A DNA stretch of 64,000 bases, from assembly GCA_030829545.1 (NCBI GenBank), contig JAURAI010000005.1, forward strand, positions 76,088 through 140,087. Direction: 5' to 3'. The position numbers and the translations under genes are program-made. Source of the DNA: Candidatus Poseidonia sp. GTDB taxonomy: Archaea > Thermoplasmatota > Poseidoniia > Poseidoniales > Poseidoniaceae. Under the pieces are notes generated by a model. That model saw only the letters and a program-made list of their open reading frames with translations. It searched no databases and had not been told where the DNA came from. Positions 25,706 through 33,464 of this stretch are shown piece by piece. Within the stretch, counting starts at the first letter, position 1, and every line of letters begins with the position of its first letter.

Positions 25706-26551
25706 TCAGTCACAATAAGTATACCAGTCAACATAATCTGGCAATCCTTCGATGTTATCACCGTTGAGTTGGATAGGGATGATGGGCAACCCGACAGGAG
25801 CAGGGCCACCTGAACGACGGATACCAGCATATTGGAAGGTAGCCCCGTTGGAACGGTTTCTGTTCGTATTCATTTCCAAAACAGTTGGGTCAAATCGGGA
25901 CGAATGGCAAATGCAGAACAATTTCGTACCTCCGTCATCTCCACCACCTGGCGTCCATGAATCTTCAGTAAAGGAATTTGAAACAAGTTGCCATCCTGGA
26001 ATACAACACAAGTGAGTACAACGGCCAAAGACCATCACGAGATCTTCGCTGGGCATCAAACGAGGGTCGGCTTCAGCCAAATCATCGAAGTGTCCGACGT
26101 ATTTCCCTGTCTCGTCGATTCCTTCTGTAAATTGGAAGCGGGCTTTTCCGTTGGATTCAATCGTGCCAGCGTTCTTGGAGTGCTCAACATACATCACGAC
26201 GACGGGAACACCGTTCCAAACTCCAGATGCACCAGAGGTACCGGTAGAAGAAAGAGCCGCTTCATTTTTGAAATCAGTTTTTGTCATGGGTTGCAAGTGC
26301 TTCGCACCGTACCATGCCTCGTCTTCTCTGCCTTTGGCCCAAAACTGGACGGCTAAATCACCGCCACCTGTCGCACCGGGTGGAAGAAGAATTGAGGCGA
26401 AGCCGAGTATACCAAGCGAAGCAGTCAACACACCTGCGGCAGTGTTGAATCCGTATCGAAGGAATTGCCGACGATTGACGCTCGTGGTGGTTCCAGCGAG
26501 GCTATCTCCTTCAACAGATGGTGCTGGTTTGAGTTCATATTCACGTGCCAT
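25706..26551 (-). CDS. Rieske [2Fe-2S] protein with Tat-type signal anchor
   Basis: A 281-aa protein. The N-terminus has a twin-arginine motif, NRRQFLR (26-32), before a hydrophobic helix (about 38-57), which probably stays as an anchor after folded export. The cluster motifs are CTHLCC (Cys178, His180; Cys183 for the disulfide) and CICHSSRFD (Cys213, His216; Cys215), with an insert between them. Long extra loops enlarge the domain. It would take electrons from quinol at the outer Qo site of cytochrome b6 encoded next. There is no cytochrome c1 or f gene in this operon. Confidence 0.95.
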   Translation of the reverse strand: MAREYELKPAPSVEGDSLAGTTTSVNRRQFLRYGFNTAAGVLTASLGILGFASILLPPGATGGGDLAVQFWAKGREDEAWYGAKHLQPMTKTDFKNEAALSSTGTSGASGVWNGVPVVVMYVEHSKNAGTIESNGKARFQFTEGIDETGKYVGHFDDLAEADPRLMPSEDLVMVFGRCTHLCCIPGWQLVSNSFTEDSWTPGGGDDGGTKLFCICHSSRFDPTVLEMNTNRNRSNGATFQYAGIRRSGGPAPVGLPIIPIQLNGDNIEGLPDYVDWYTYCD

Positions 26552-26557
26552 TGGTCA

Positions 26558-27004
26558 TCACCACTTGTACTCTCGCCAGTCTTTCTGGTGTTCAGGAATG
26601 AACTTGTTTTGAGCGTGCTTGACAATAATTGTGTCAGGAAGGATGTACTTGAGGTAAATCACACCAATCATAATCACCGTGGTGAAGGTCATGGCCAGAT
26701 GGAACGAGAGTTGTTGTTGGTCCCAGCCTTGAGCAAGACCGTATACCATCGAGAAACTCCAATAGCAAATCCAGAAGAGCCCCCATGCAAGGAAAAACAT
26801 GGTGAGGTAGGATGCTCCTGATGGCGCCAGTGAGGCGCTTACAATCGTTCCGGGTTCAGCGACGTTAAAGACACCGTGATCGATTGCAGAGGACATTTGA
26901 TCCTCTGTCAATTCTGCTCCTTCGAGTGCAACACGTGCATCGTCAACGGGGATTGAGCCGTCGGCTACCCCTCGCAATAAGGTAGTAATGGTGTCATCCA
27001 TCAT
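26558..27004 (-). CDS. Small two-TM subunit with N-terminal helical domain
   Basis: A 148-aa protein. A soluble N-terminus (about residues 1-45) looks like a short three-helix SHOCT-like unit (VADGSIPVDDARVALEGAELTEDQM), then two TM helices (YLTMFFLAWGLFWICYWSFSMVYGL and LAMTFTTVIMIGVIYLKYIL), and a charged tail ending KDWREYKW. It overlaps the upstream gene by 4 nt and precedes the Rieske gene by 6 nt. It is probably an accessory subunit of the complex. Family unknown. Confidence 0.7.
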   Translation of the reverse strand: MMDDTITTLLRGVADGSIPVDDARVALEGAELTEDQMSSAIDHGVFNVAEPGTIVSASLAPSGASYLTMFFLAWGLFWICYWSFSMVYGLAQGWDQQQLSFHLAMTFTTVIMIGVIYLKYILPDTIIVKHAQNKFIPEHQKDWREYKW

Positions 27005-27846
27005 TGATCACCTCGTCGGTTCAATTTGTATCGCAAACGCAATTGATTGCTGCGTCCTTTGTATGAGGTAGAGAAACCATAGCGTAGCAAGAGTCCTGCA
27101 AAGATAATGACGCCAATCACTGCTCCAAAGCCGAGAAGCCCAAGCCAGTGTGCACGGAGTTTTGCACCCATGTGGTGAAGGTCAACGCCGTGGTGAGCAG
27201 GTTCGGGAGGTGCCACATTCCCATCTCCAGCGAAGAGGGTCCTCGTGCCCATGGCTACAGAGGATTCATCCCCTTCAGTAAGAGCAAAGTTCAGCTGATT
27301 CCATCGGTCTTCGACACCAGGAATTTGGTCGCCATTGACCGAATTACCAGCGATCCAAAAGTTGGCAGGTCCAGCACCGGCTTCCGTAGGTGCGGTCCAT
27401 TCTAGCGTCCATGAACGGTCTGCATTGGCTGCAGAGGCTTCGGTGTGCGTGAGTGATTGAGGGTCAAGTGCCCCGTCAATTTCCCAGTTCTGAGCCTCAT
27501 CGCTGGCGAGTGAGCCGAGTGATGCTCGCATCGAGAAGCCAGCGGTGTACGTGCCAGTTGCCTCAGGACCTCCGATGAGTTGAAGCACGAGCGTGTAGGT
27601 TTCTCCTGCGGCCCAAGCATAGGGCACGTCGTCCAAGATGACTTGGACGGAATTGTCAGCGACTTCGTTGTGGCAGAGACAACCCGATTTTGCAACATCG
27701 TCGATGTCAACTTGACCGGTCGAACCCTGATGACTTTGAGAGCCACCAATGCCGCCGTGATACGATGAGGCGAGAGATGGGAGAAGCAACAAGAGCCCTA
27801 CCATAGCCAGCAGCGTGGTACGGTATTTGCGGGAAGTTTTGTGCAC
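27001..27846 (-). CDS. Choice-of-anchor-V/reeler-like exported protein with C-terminal TM
   Basis: A 281-aa protein from GTG 27846 (AAGGGTGAT upstream). It has a signal peptide (LLAMVGLLLLLPSLASSYHGG), then GCLCHNE, then a beta-sandwich with ANFWIAGNSVNGDQIPG...DRW, which is characteristic of the reeler/choice-of-anchor-V domain. A TM helix (LGLLGFGAVIGVIIFAGLLLRYG) and a basic tail follow. Bacterial relatives often carry CxxCH haem motifs near this place; here only CLCH is seen, so haem c binding is doubtful. As the first gene of the cytochrome operon it may take part in electron transfer outside. TTTAAG lies about 40 nt upstream. Confidence 0.75.
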   Translation of the reverse strand: MHKTSRKYRTTLLAMVGLLLLLPSLASSYHGGIGGSQSHQGSTGQVDIDDVAKSGCLCHNEVADNSVQVILDDVPYAWAAGETYTLVLQLIGGPEATGTYTAGFSMRASLGSLASDEAQNWEIDGALDPQSLTHTEASAANADRSWTLEWTAPTEAGAGPANFWIAGNSVNGDQIPGVEDRWNQLNFALTEGDESSVAMGTRTLFAGDGNVAPPEPAHHGVDLHHMGAKLRAHWLGLLGFGAVIGVIIFAGLLLRYGFSTSYKGRSNQLRLRYKLNRRGDQ

Positions 27847-28009
27847 AGCATCACCCTTATGGCTTTGCGACTTGTGCAGACTCCTTAAACATTGTCAGCA
27901 AAACACCACCTTAAATGCGTTGCAGTCGTGCGTTTTTTGTGATGTATTTGAAACTACATATATCATCTGAACAAGAACGACTCACCTTGGCTGCAGGAAA
28001 GGGTTCATC

Positions 28010-28339
28010 ATGAACCGAGCCTTGCCCTACATGAGCGCCATGACCGACCATGCATTTGAGAACACGTATGACCTCTCTGACAAGCAATTGCAACAACTCG
28101 ATGATGCTGAAGAATTGATGCTCAAGGGTTCGCTTGGTGCTGCAGAAACCATGCTTTTGAGCATGTTGAAAGGCGACGAAGAATGCATCCCTGTACTTTC
28201 AAATCTCGGTCACCTTTACGGCCGTTATCTCTCCGAATTCGAAACCGCCATCGAGTACTACGACAGAGTTCTTGCCATCGAACCCGACAACGCATGGGCA
28301 CGAGATGCACGACGACGTTACCTACGTTACATCGATTGA
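28010..28339 (+). CDS. Small TPR-repeat protein
   Basis: A 109-aa soluble helical protein with about two TPR units: LDDAEELMLKGSLGAAETMLLSMLKGDEECIPVLSNLGHLYGRYLSEFETAIEYYDRVLAIEPDNAWARDA shows the W/L-G-Y/A-P positions in a split quotation of the family pattern. It is probably a scaffold. Starts at 28031 or 28040 are possible; a CATATATC box at 27958-27965 and AAAGGG before 28010 support the first ATG. It is 24 nt upstream of the FtsZ-like gene. Confidence 0.75.
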   Translation: MNRALPYMSAMTDHAFENTYDLSDKQLQQLDDAEELMLKGSLGAAETMLLSMLKGDEECIPVLSNLGHLYGRYLSEFETAIEYYDRVLAIEPDNAWARDARRRYLRYID

Positions 28340-28363
28340 TTACCAACACCAAAGTTCATTGAG

Positions 28364-29293
28364 ATGCCGCCCTCAGTAGGTGGCATGGACCCGTCCAACA
28401 TCCTCATCGCAGGAGTCGGGGGCATCGGATGTTCATGGGCTCACCAAGCCCACCTACGATGCGGCATGGGCGCCCACTTGGCACTTGTTGATGCAGACGA
28501 CTCCAGTTTCAAAACCGGTGAGAATACTCACATTCTACGCCTTGGCCACGCCCTTGATGAGAACGGATGTGCAGCCCTACCCCCGCTTGCTGAACAGCGC
28601 ATGCGAGGGTTGGCCAACCTAACGAACCTTTTGTTCAAATCCACCGAATTGGTGATTCTCCTTACCGGGCTAGGAGGCGGCGTTGGCACAGGAGCAGCAC
28701 ACGAATTTGCTCGTCAAGCACGCCAGTCAGGAGCCATTGTTCTTGCAGTGGCAGGATTGCCCTTCGAGTCACAACCCGCACGAGCCGCCATTGCGGAAGA
28801 CGGCCTTGCTCGCCTTGAGCATGTTGCGCACGTCACCGTTCGTCTTTCGCTTGAACGCTTGGCTCGGCAAGCGAGGGAGCGTGGGCAAATGTGGCAAATG
28901 GGTGCGGAATGGATTGAAGATCTCGTTGACGGATTGGTTCGAACACTCATGCGCATGGGCCTCATCAATCTTGACTTGATGGACCTGCGGGCTATTGTTG
29001 ACCAAGTGGGCGGAGCCACCATGCTGGTCGGCGTCGGGCGCCCAGACGACCCCAAGGGAATCCTCGAATCTGCCCTTAAGGCCCCGTTAGCCGCCATGGA
29101 CGTCAGCGGAGCCAAAGGATGCTTGATTCAAGTCGAGGGTGGCCTGGGGATGACCATTGGGCAGGTTGACGCCGTGACGGCTCTCTTCACAAGCGCTCTT
29201 GATGACGATGCTCAAGTGATCCTCGGAGCAAGAGTGAGCGAGGATCTGGTCGATACCATTCGGGTCGTAACCTTACTATCAGGAATCAGTTGA
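28364..29293 (+). CDS. Short, divergent FtsZ-family GTPase
   Basis: A 309-aa FtsZ/tubulin-superfamily protein. T1 loop: GVGGIGCSWA (17-26). T4 signature: LGGGVGTGAA (103-112), with Val where FtsZ has Thr. T7: NLDLMD (202-207), keeping NxDxxD needed for GTP hydrolysis. C-terminal domain: AKGCLIQVEGGLGMTI and VILGARVSEDLVDTIRV match FtsZ. The T3 region GAGANP of FtsZ is replaced by ENGCAALPP, and there is no C-terminal tail for partner binding. Division or cytoskeletal role is open. Alternative start ATG 28385. Clearly in the family; the subfamily is uncertain. Confidence 0.85.
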   Translation: MPPSVGGMDPSNILIAGVGGIGCSWAHQAHLRCGMGAHLALVDADDSSFKTGENTHILRLGHALDENGCAALPPLAEQRMRGLANLTNLLFKSTELVILLTGLGGGVGTGAAHEFARQARQSGAIVLAVAGLPFESQPARAAIAEDGLARLEHVAHVTVRLSLERLARQARERGQMWQMGAEWIEDLVDGLVRTLMRMGLINLDLMDLRAIVDQVGGATMLVGVGRPDDPKGILESALKAPLAAMDVSGAKGCLIQVEGGLGMTIGQVDAVTALFTSALDDDAQVILGARVSEDLVDTIRVVTLLSGIS

Positions 29294-29294
29294 T

Positions 29295-30683
29295 TTAGTC
29301 CAAGAGTTCGATTTCATCGTCCCATTGAACGCCTTCTGCGAGCGTCTCAGGCTCCTTTGTCGCCCACGAAACATCATCGCCGATATCACTTGGGGCGGAT
29401 GACGTGTCCGATTCCGCAGGTGTTTCTGCACCTTGGGGTGCGACCGCTTCCTGTATTTCGCCCCCTTCATCCACCAGTGGCGCAGGTGTCACATTCGCAA
29501 CAATGCGTTGTACCTTAACGCTCTCATCATGATTCCCAATGGCCTTGGTGAGGACTTTTGGCTGAAGCCACATGAAGGTGAGCAAGACGATGATGTGGCC
29601 GGCGATCATGACGTTTTGAATGTCGTCAAGAACAGCGGTGAGCATAGCGACGCTGCCAGCATAGGCATAGCCAAAGGAGAGACCAATGGGTAGAGCGTTG
29701 TTCGTGTGCACCAGTCGGAAGGAAGAGCGGAAGGAACGAGAGGTTAGACTCCATATTGCCATGAGAATGGTAAACATCATCAGTAACAGTTCCTCAATGA
29801 GAAGGGCGGCATTTGAGGGCGTCATTGTCCAGTGCCGCCAAACAGTGAGAAGGTGCCAAGTGATCATGGCCTGCGTAAGCAACATCCATCGCGATGAAAA
29901 ACGATGGAGATGACGCTGATGAGCAGCAATCGTTCGTTGGTGACGGGTCAGCCAAAAGGAGATGGTAAAAAGAGCCGCAAAGAGGACATAGAACACAATA
30001 TTTTCGCTCAATACTGCCATTGGATTGGAGGCGCCTTTCGTTATCATTTCAAAGGCAAACAAAAGGGCGTAAGAAAGCAGGATAAGGATGATTAAAGCGA
30101 CGGACATTGAAATCCCTAAGGAGCCTTTTGCCTCTTCGGGAGCAGGCAAGCGTTGAGCTGCAAAGGTAGAGAGCCATGTTGCGAAACTCCGCCCTTGAAC
30201 AATCGCCCACACCACGAAGAGGCTGCTCAATACGAGTGGCAAAGTTGAGGATAGGTCTCCCAAGGCTCCGTTTTCACCAACCAAAAGCTGCAGAAGGACG
30301 AGGGCGCAAAGACTTGCAGCGAGCGGGAAGATGCAAATGCGGAATGAGGAAATCATTGATTTGAAGCGCCCGATGCTTTTCTCTTCTGCTCTTTCAGGCA
30401 GGGCAGTCCAACGTTGAACAGTGGAATTGGAAGAGAATATTCCCGTCAAGAAGTTTCCGCTCGACAAGGATATGAAACCGATTGCACTCAATGTTTCAAA
30501 ACCATTTGATGCCATGATGTGAAGCACGGAGGAGAGAAGGAGGATCAATACCACATGAGGGAGGGTGCGGGTGCTCAGCAGCACACTCAACAATGCCCAA
30601 ATTGAAGCGTTTTGCTCTTGCAGAACCTCAATACCTGAACCTTCAGAGGCCGTCTCCTCGGGTTGTTCCATCGTATCGCTCAC
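29295..30683 (-). CDS. Hypothetical multi-pass membrane protein with acidic C-terminal tail
   Basis: A 462-aa protein with a short polar N-terminus, about ten to eleven TM helices, and a cytosolic acidic Pro/Ala/Ser-rich tail of about 90 residues ending VQWDDEIELLD. Basic loops (RTIAAHQRHLHRFSSRW, SLTSRSFRSSFRLVH) mark cytosolic sides. No transporter or enzyme motif is recognised. It is convergent with the FtsZ-like gene (1-nt gap) and divergent from the Pop5-like gene (32 nt). Confidence 0.75.
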   Translation of the reverse strand: MSDTMEQPEETASEGSGIEVLQEQNASIWALLSVLLSTRTLPHVVLILLLSSVLHIMASNGFETLSAIGFISLSSGNFLTGIFSSNSTVQRWTALPERAEEKSIGRFKSMISSFRICIFPLAASLCALVLLQLLVGENGALGDLSSTLPLVLSSLFVVWAIVQGRSFATWLSTFAAQRLPAPEEAKGSLGISMSVALIILILLSYALLFAFEMITKGASNPMAVLSENIVFYVLFAALFTISFWLTRHQRTIAAHQRHLHRFSSRWMLLTQAMITWHLLTVWRHWTMTPSNAALLIEELLLMMFTILMAIWSLTSRSFRSSFRLVHTNNALPIGLSFGYAYAGSVAMLTAVLDDIQNVMIAGHIIVLLTFMWLQPKVLTKAIGNHDESVKVQRIVANVTPAPLVDEGGEIQEAVAPQGAETPAESDTSSAPSDIGDDVSWATKEPETLAEGVQWDDEIELLD

Positions 30684-30715
30684 ATGATGTCGTGGTAGCC
30701 CACCATTTTCATACT

Positions 30716-31159
30716 ATGGTCAAGAAGAAGGTGAAAACTCTTGAAGCCCTCCCCCTAGGCCTGTTCATGGCCAAACGACTCACAAAGGCACTTCGTGGGA
30801 AGCGTCGGTGGGTTGGCTTGGTCACTGCCCCGAGTCTCCAGTCCCGAAAGGATGTTGAAGACAAGATCGACGAAATAATCGATGAACTTGATGTTTCAAG
30901 CACCCCTCGTTTGATGGATTTTTTCCGTTCAGATTCTGAGACTTCACGCCGTTTTTGCACGGAAATCCTCCCCGAACAGGAGTACTTGGGATTGATGATT
31001 TTACGCATTGCTCACCAAGACACGCCGGCTCTGAGAGCATTCCTTTCTCAATCCTCAGCCCTTGAGAGGTATGGAATGAGGACCTACACCACAAGTGGAA
31101 AGATTCGTTTGGTGAGGCAACGCATGGGGATTGTCAAACAACCTCGCCAACATCGGTGA
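30716..31159 (+). CDS. Probable RNase P protein component 2 (Pop5/Rnp2), divergent
   Basis: About 147 aa from ATG 30716; the track extension to 30593 overlaps the divergent gene. KRRWVGLVTAPSLQSRKDVEDKIDEIIDEL resembles the Pop5 start (K/RRYIAFEV...L...I...), a hydrophobic strand YLGLMILRIAHQDTPALRAFLS follows, and the end GMRTYTTSGKIRLVRQRMG matches the Pop5 TxGxSGTIRxLK-R pattern. Pop5 supports the RNase P catalytic RNA in tRNA 5' processing. An insert of about 20 aa in the middle and long first helix make it divergent. Moderate confidence. Confidence 0.5.
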   Translation: MVKKKVKTLEALPLGLFMAKRLTKALRGKRRWVGLVTAPSLQSRKDVEDKIDEIIDELDVSSTPRLMDFFRSDSETSRRFCTEILPEQEYLGLMILRIAHQDTPALRAFLSQSSALERYGMRTYTTSGKIRLVRQRMGIVKQPRQHR

Positions 31160-31196
31160 ACATTACTTTGATGGCCTGCATCCGTCTCGACAAGCC

Positions 31197-31700
31197 ATGG
31201 GAGGTGGAGGAGCGGCTCCGAAAATGAAGATGAGTGATGCGCTCATTTTGACTGGAGTCACCATCCTCGTAGGCTCCTTATTCATGCACGCCTGGGTCAC
31301 ACCCATACAAATCAATGGAGAAGATCCACCCTACACCAATGGGGCTTCAATGATGAATGGTGACGTCTTTGTGATGAACCTCGCCGTGGTCAATGAATCA
31401 ACCGTTCGCTTTGTATTGTATGATGAAAGCGACAGCATCGTTGATGCAGAAACTGTGACCTTGGCCAGCGGCGGAGAGGTTGAGCAACGGTATGAGATTT
31501 CAGAAGGCGGGTATTACACCTATGAAATCGACACGAAGGGTGGAGATGGTACCCTTGAAATTGATATCGAGCGGAAGTACATGATTGACATGCTCCCCTT
31601 CCCAATTGGAGGCTTTTTGTTAGCCTATGGACTCTACCAGCGAGATGATGAAGGAGACGAAAACGAATCTGAAGTGCTCGATGCAGAATTAGATGCTTGA
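31197..31700 (+). CDS. Hypothetical membrane protein with beta extracytoplasmic domain
   Basis: A 167-aa protein from ATG 31197; the longer TTG start at 31131 would overlap the previous gene. ATG 31224 with GGAGGA upstream is also possible. N-terminal TM (ALILTGVTILVGSLFMHAWVTPI), then a beta-rich outer domain (residues about 45-125), then a second TM (LPFPIGGFLLAYGLY) and an acidic tail. Family not recognised. The 3' end overlaps the convergent fusion gene by 12 nt. Confidence 0.65.
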   Translation: MGGGGAAPKMKMSDALILTGVTILVGSLFMHAWVTPIQINGEDPPYTNGASMMNGDVFVMNLAVVNESTVRFVLYDESDSIVDAETVTLASGGEVEQRYEISEGGYYTYEIDTKGGDGTLEIDIERKYMIDMLPFPIGGFLLAYGLYQRDDEGDENESEVLDAELDA

Positions 31701-33167
31701 CCAAACCAATGCATCAGGGTCGTCCACGAGCAGGTTATTTTCACGAACAGTGACCAGCAACTGACCTTCTTCATCCATGCCCGAATACGCTACCTTTTCA
31801 TTTCTATAGAAAAGGGGCCCTAGGTTTGATTCGGCTTGCCTTACCTCGCGATTGAGGTCGTCAAGATAGAACCGGTGTTCACCTAAGCATGCATTCACCG
31901 TCGGATCAAAAAGAGAGGCGACCATTGCATGCAAATGTTCCATGAGTTGGAGTTGGTTGACGCTGGGGAGTGCGTCGAGAAGCGAGCCATAGGGTTTGGA
32001 AGCGACAAGGTTGAGACCTAAGCCGAGAACGATGCGGTGTTTCTTGCCCGAAGACCGTGCTTCGAAGAGAATACCCCCGAATTTTTGCCAGCCTTCGGAT
32101 GACCGAAGAAATAAGTCGTTGGGCCATTTCAAACATATGAACTCAGAATGTTCTGCTGCGTATGTGCGCAAAAGTAACTGAACATGATGCCCCACGAGCA
32201 ATTGATGCATGGTTGAATGAGACATGCCACCATCCAAGGCCACCACCCAGGAGGCCATGACGGCTTGTTCGGGAGAAGTCCATGACCTCCCCCTCCTTCC
32301 TCTCCCTTTGGATTGATGGTCGGCGCTGACTCGTGAACCAAGACCGTAGGTGGAATTCAGAAGGTACGCATTGGTGCTTTCGAGGGTTGGGTGGTGTTCA
32401 ACCGTTGCCTTTGGAAATGGGCGCCACAAAGCGAGAGCACTGAGAACTTCACCCTCTTCAAATTGACATTGCCCAACGACACGTGCTGCGAAGCCCTTTC
32501 GCCAAGCGAGAGGCATTGCACGGTCACCGATTCCAAGATTTGAGACGATAACATAAGCTCGCCCACCTGGCCTGAGCAGCTGGCCGGACTCAAGAAGGTT
32601 GAGAAAACGTGCATACAATCCTACATCATCGGTATCGATCATGGCCGCCTCTTCAAGGGGGCCGAGAACAGGCTCTCCCGGCTTTGGAGGAGACAGGTAG
32701 GGCATGTTCCACATCACGACATCGTAGCGTTCATCCCCCATCCATTGTTTGGGTAGACCGTCTTGTAGAGGACCCGGCCCTCCTTCTCGAACCCTGATGG
32801 CGTAACCGTATTTTTCTGCATGGCCTTTGGTGCAAGCAACCGCATATGGGTTGATGTCACAGGAGGTTACCGACCAGCCAAGACTTGCAGCAAAAAGAGA
32901 GACTGCTCCTGCTCCACAGCCAATTTCAAGTGCTTTGGTTTGCGAAGAAAGGTGTGCCTTGTTGATGACATGAGCGAGAAGGTTGGTATCTTCCCGAGGT
33001 CCGTAGACAGTGGGGAGAAGATCCAAGTCAAAGCGCTGACCAATGGGTGAGTTCCAACTGACCGTTTGAGCGGGTCGTTCGAGGCGCTCAATTTCTGCTT
33101 CGGCATCTGCCTCTTCAAAGTGATGAGGCCCTCTCATGAATCCCCCGAAGGGTGCTCCCATCATCAT
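31689..33167 (-). CDS. Methyltransferase-biotin protein ligase fusion
   Basis: About 492 aa from ATG 33167. The N-terminal part is a class I SAM methyltransferase: ALEIGCGAGAVSLFAASLG (motif I), TSCDINPYAVAC, and WNMPYLSPP in the place of the HemK NPPY motif. The C-terminal part is a BirA-type biotin ligase without HTH: TLESTNAYL, DHQSKGRGRRGRSW (biotin/AMP loop), LKWPNDLFL, GGILFEA and VLGLGLNL. It joins protein methylation and biotinylation domains; the biotin carrier at 11135 is the natural substrate. The track start 33311 lies upstream of a TATA box, so 33167 is preferred. Confidence 0.85.
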   Translation of the reverse strand: MMMGAPFGGFMRGPHHFEEADAEAEIERLERPAQTVSWNSPIGQRFDLDLLPTVYGPREDTNLLAHVINKAHLSSQTKALEIGCGAGAVSLFAASLGWSVTSCDINPYAVACTKGHAEKYGYAIRVREGGPGPLQDGLPKQWMGDERYDVVMWNMPYLSPPKPGEPVLGPLEEAAMIDTDDVGLYARFLNLLESGQLLRPGGRAYVIVSNLGIGDRAMPLAWRKGFAARVVGQCQFEEGEVLSALALWRPFPKATVEHHPTLESTNAYLLNSTYGLGSRVSADHQSKGRGRRGRSWTSPEQAVMASWVVALDGGMSHSTMHQLLVGHHVQLLLRTYAAEHSEFICLKWPNDLFLRSSEGWQKFGGILFEARSSGKKHRIVLGLGLNLVASKPYGSLLDALPSVNQLQLMEHLHAMVASLFDPTVNACLGEHRFYLDDLNREVRQAESNLGPLFYRNEKVAYSGMDEEGQLLVTVRENNLLVDDPDALVWSSI

Positions 33168-33187
33168 TCTATGCCCGTACCAATCCG

Positions 33188-33193
33188 TATAAA
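33188..33193 (-). promoter_or_regulatory. TATA box, probable leaderless promoter of the biotin ligase fusion
   Basis: On the reverse strand CATTTATACGG lies 21-26 nt before the ATGATGATG start cluster at 33167. This is the archaeal TATA-to-start distance expected if transcription begins at or near the start codon, and it argues against the longer ORF-track start at 33311. Confidence 0.6.
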
Positions 33194-33339
33194 TGTGCGA
33201 TTTTTGGCGAATAGAACACTTCTTAGGGAGGCCATCTATTGGATCATCACTGGCAGGGTGCGGAGCGCATGGCTCAATTGCATCCCGAAACGTATAAGAA
33301 CACCATGTCATTCGGACGAAAAGCCCAAGTTGCTACATT

Positions 33340-33413
33340 GGGCCTGTAGCTCAGTCAGGTAGAGCGTCGGACTTTTAATCCGATGGTCGCGGGTTCGAAC
33401 CCCGTCAGGCCCG
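33340..33413 (+). tRNA. tRNA-Lys (anticodon TTT)
   Basis: A complete 74-nt cloverleaf: acceptor GGGCCTG/CAGGCCC, D arm GCTC/GAGC, anticodon stem TCGGA/TCCGA with loop CTTTTAA, T arm GCGGG-TTCGAAC-CCCGT, discriminator G, and CCA not fully encoded (CCT follows). No intron is visible. TATAAG at 33293-33298 may be its promoter. Confidence 0.97.
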
Positions 33414-33464
33414 CCTGACAACGCTACTGGCCTTGCGTAGTGGGGCGTTCGCGGGGGTAACGAA

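Noticed and set aside
27001-27846. Cytochrome c call for the reeler-like protein
   Set aside because: The motif is CLCH, not CxxCH.
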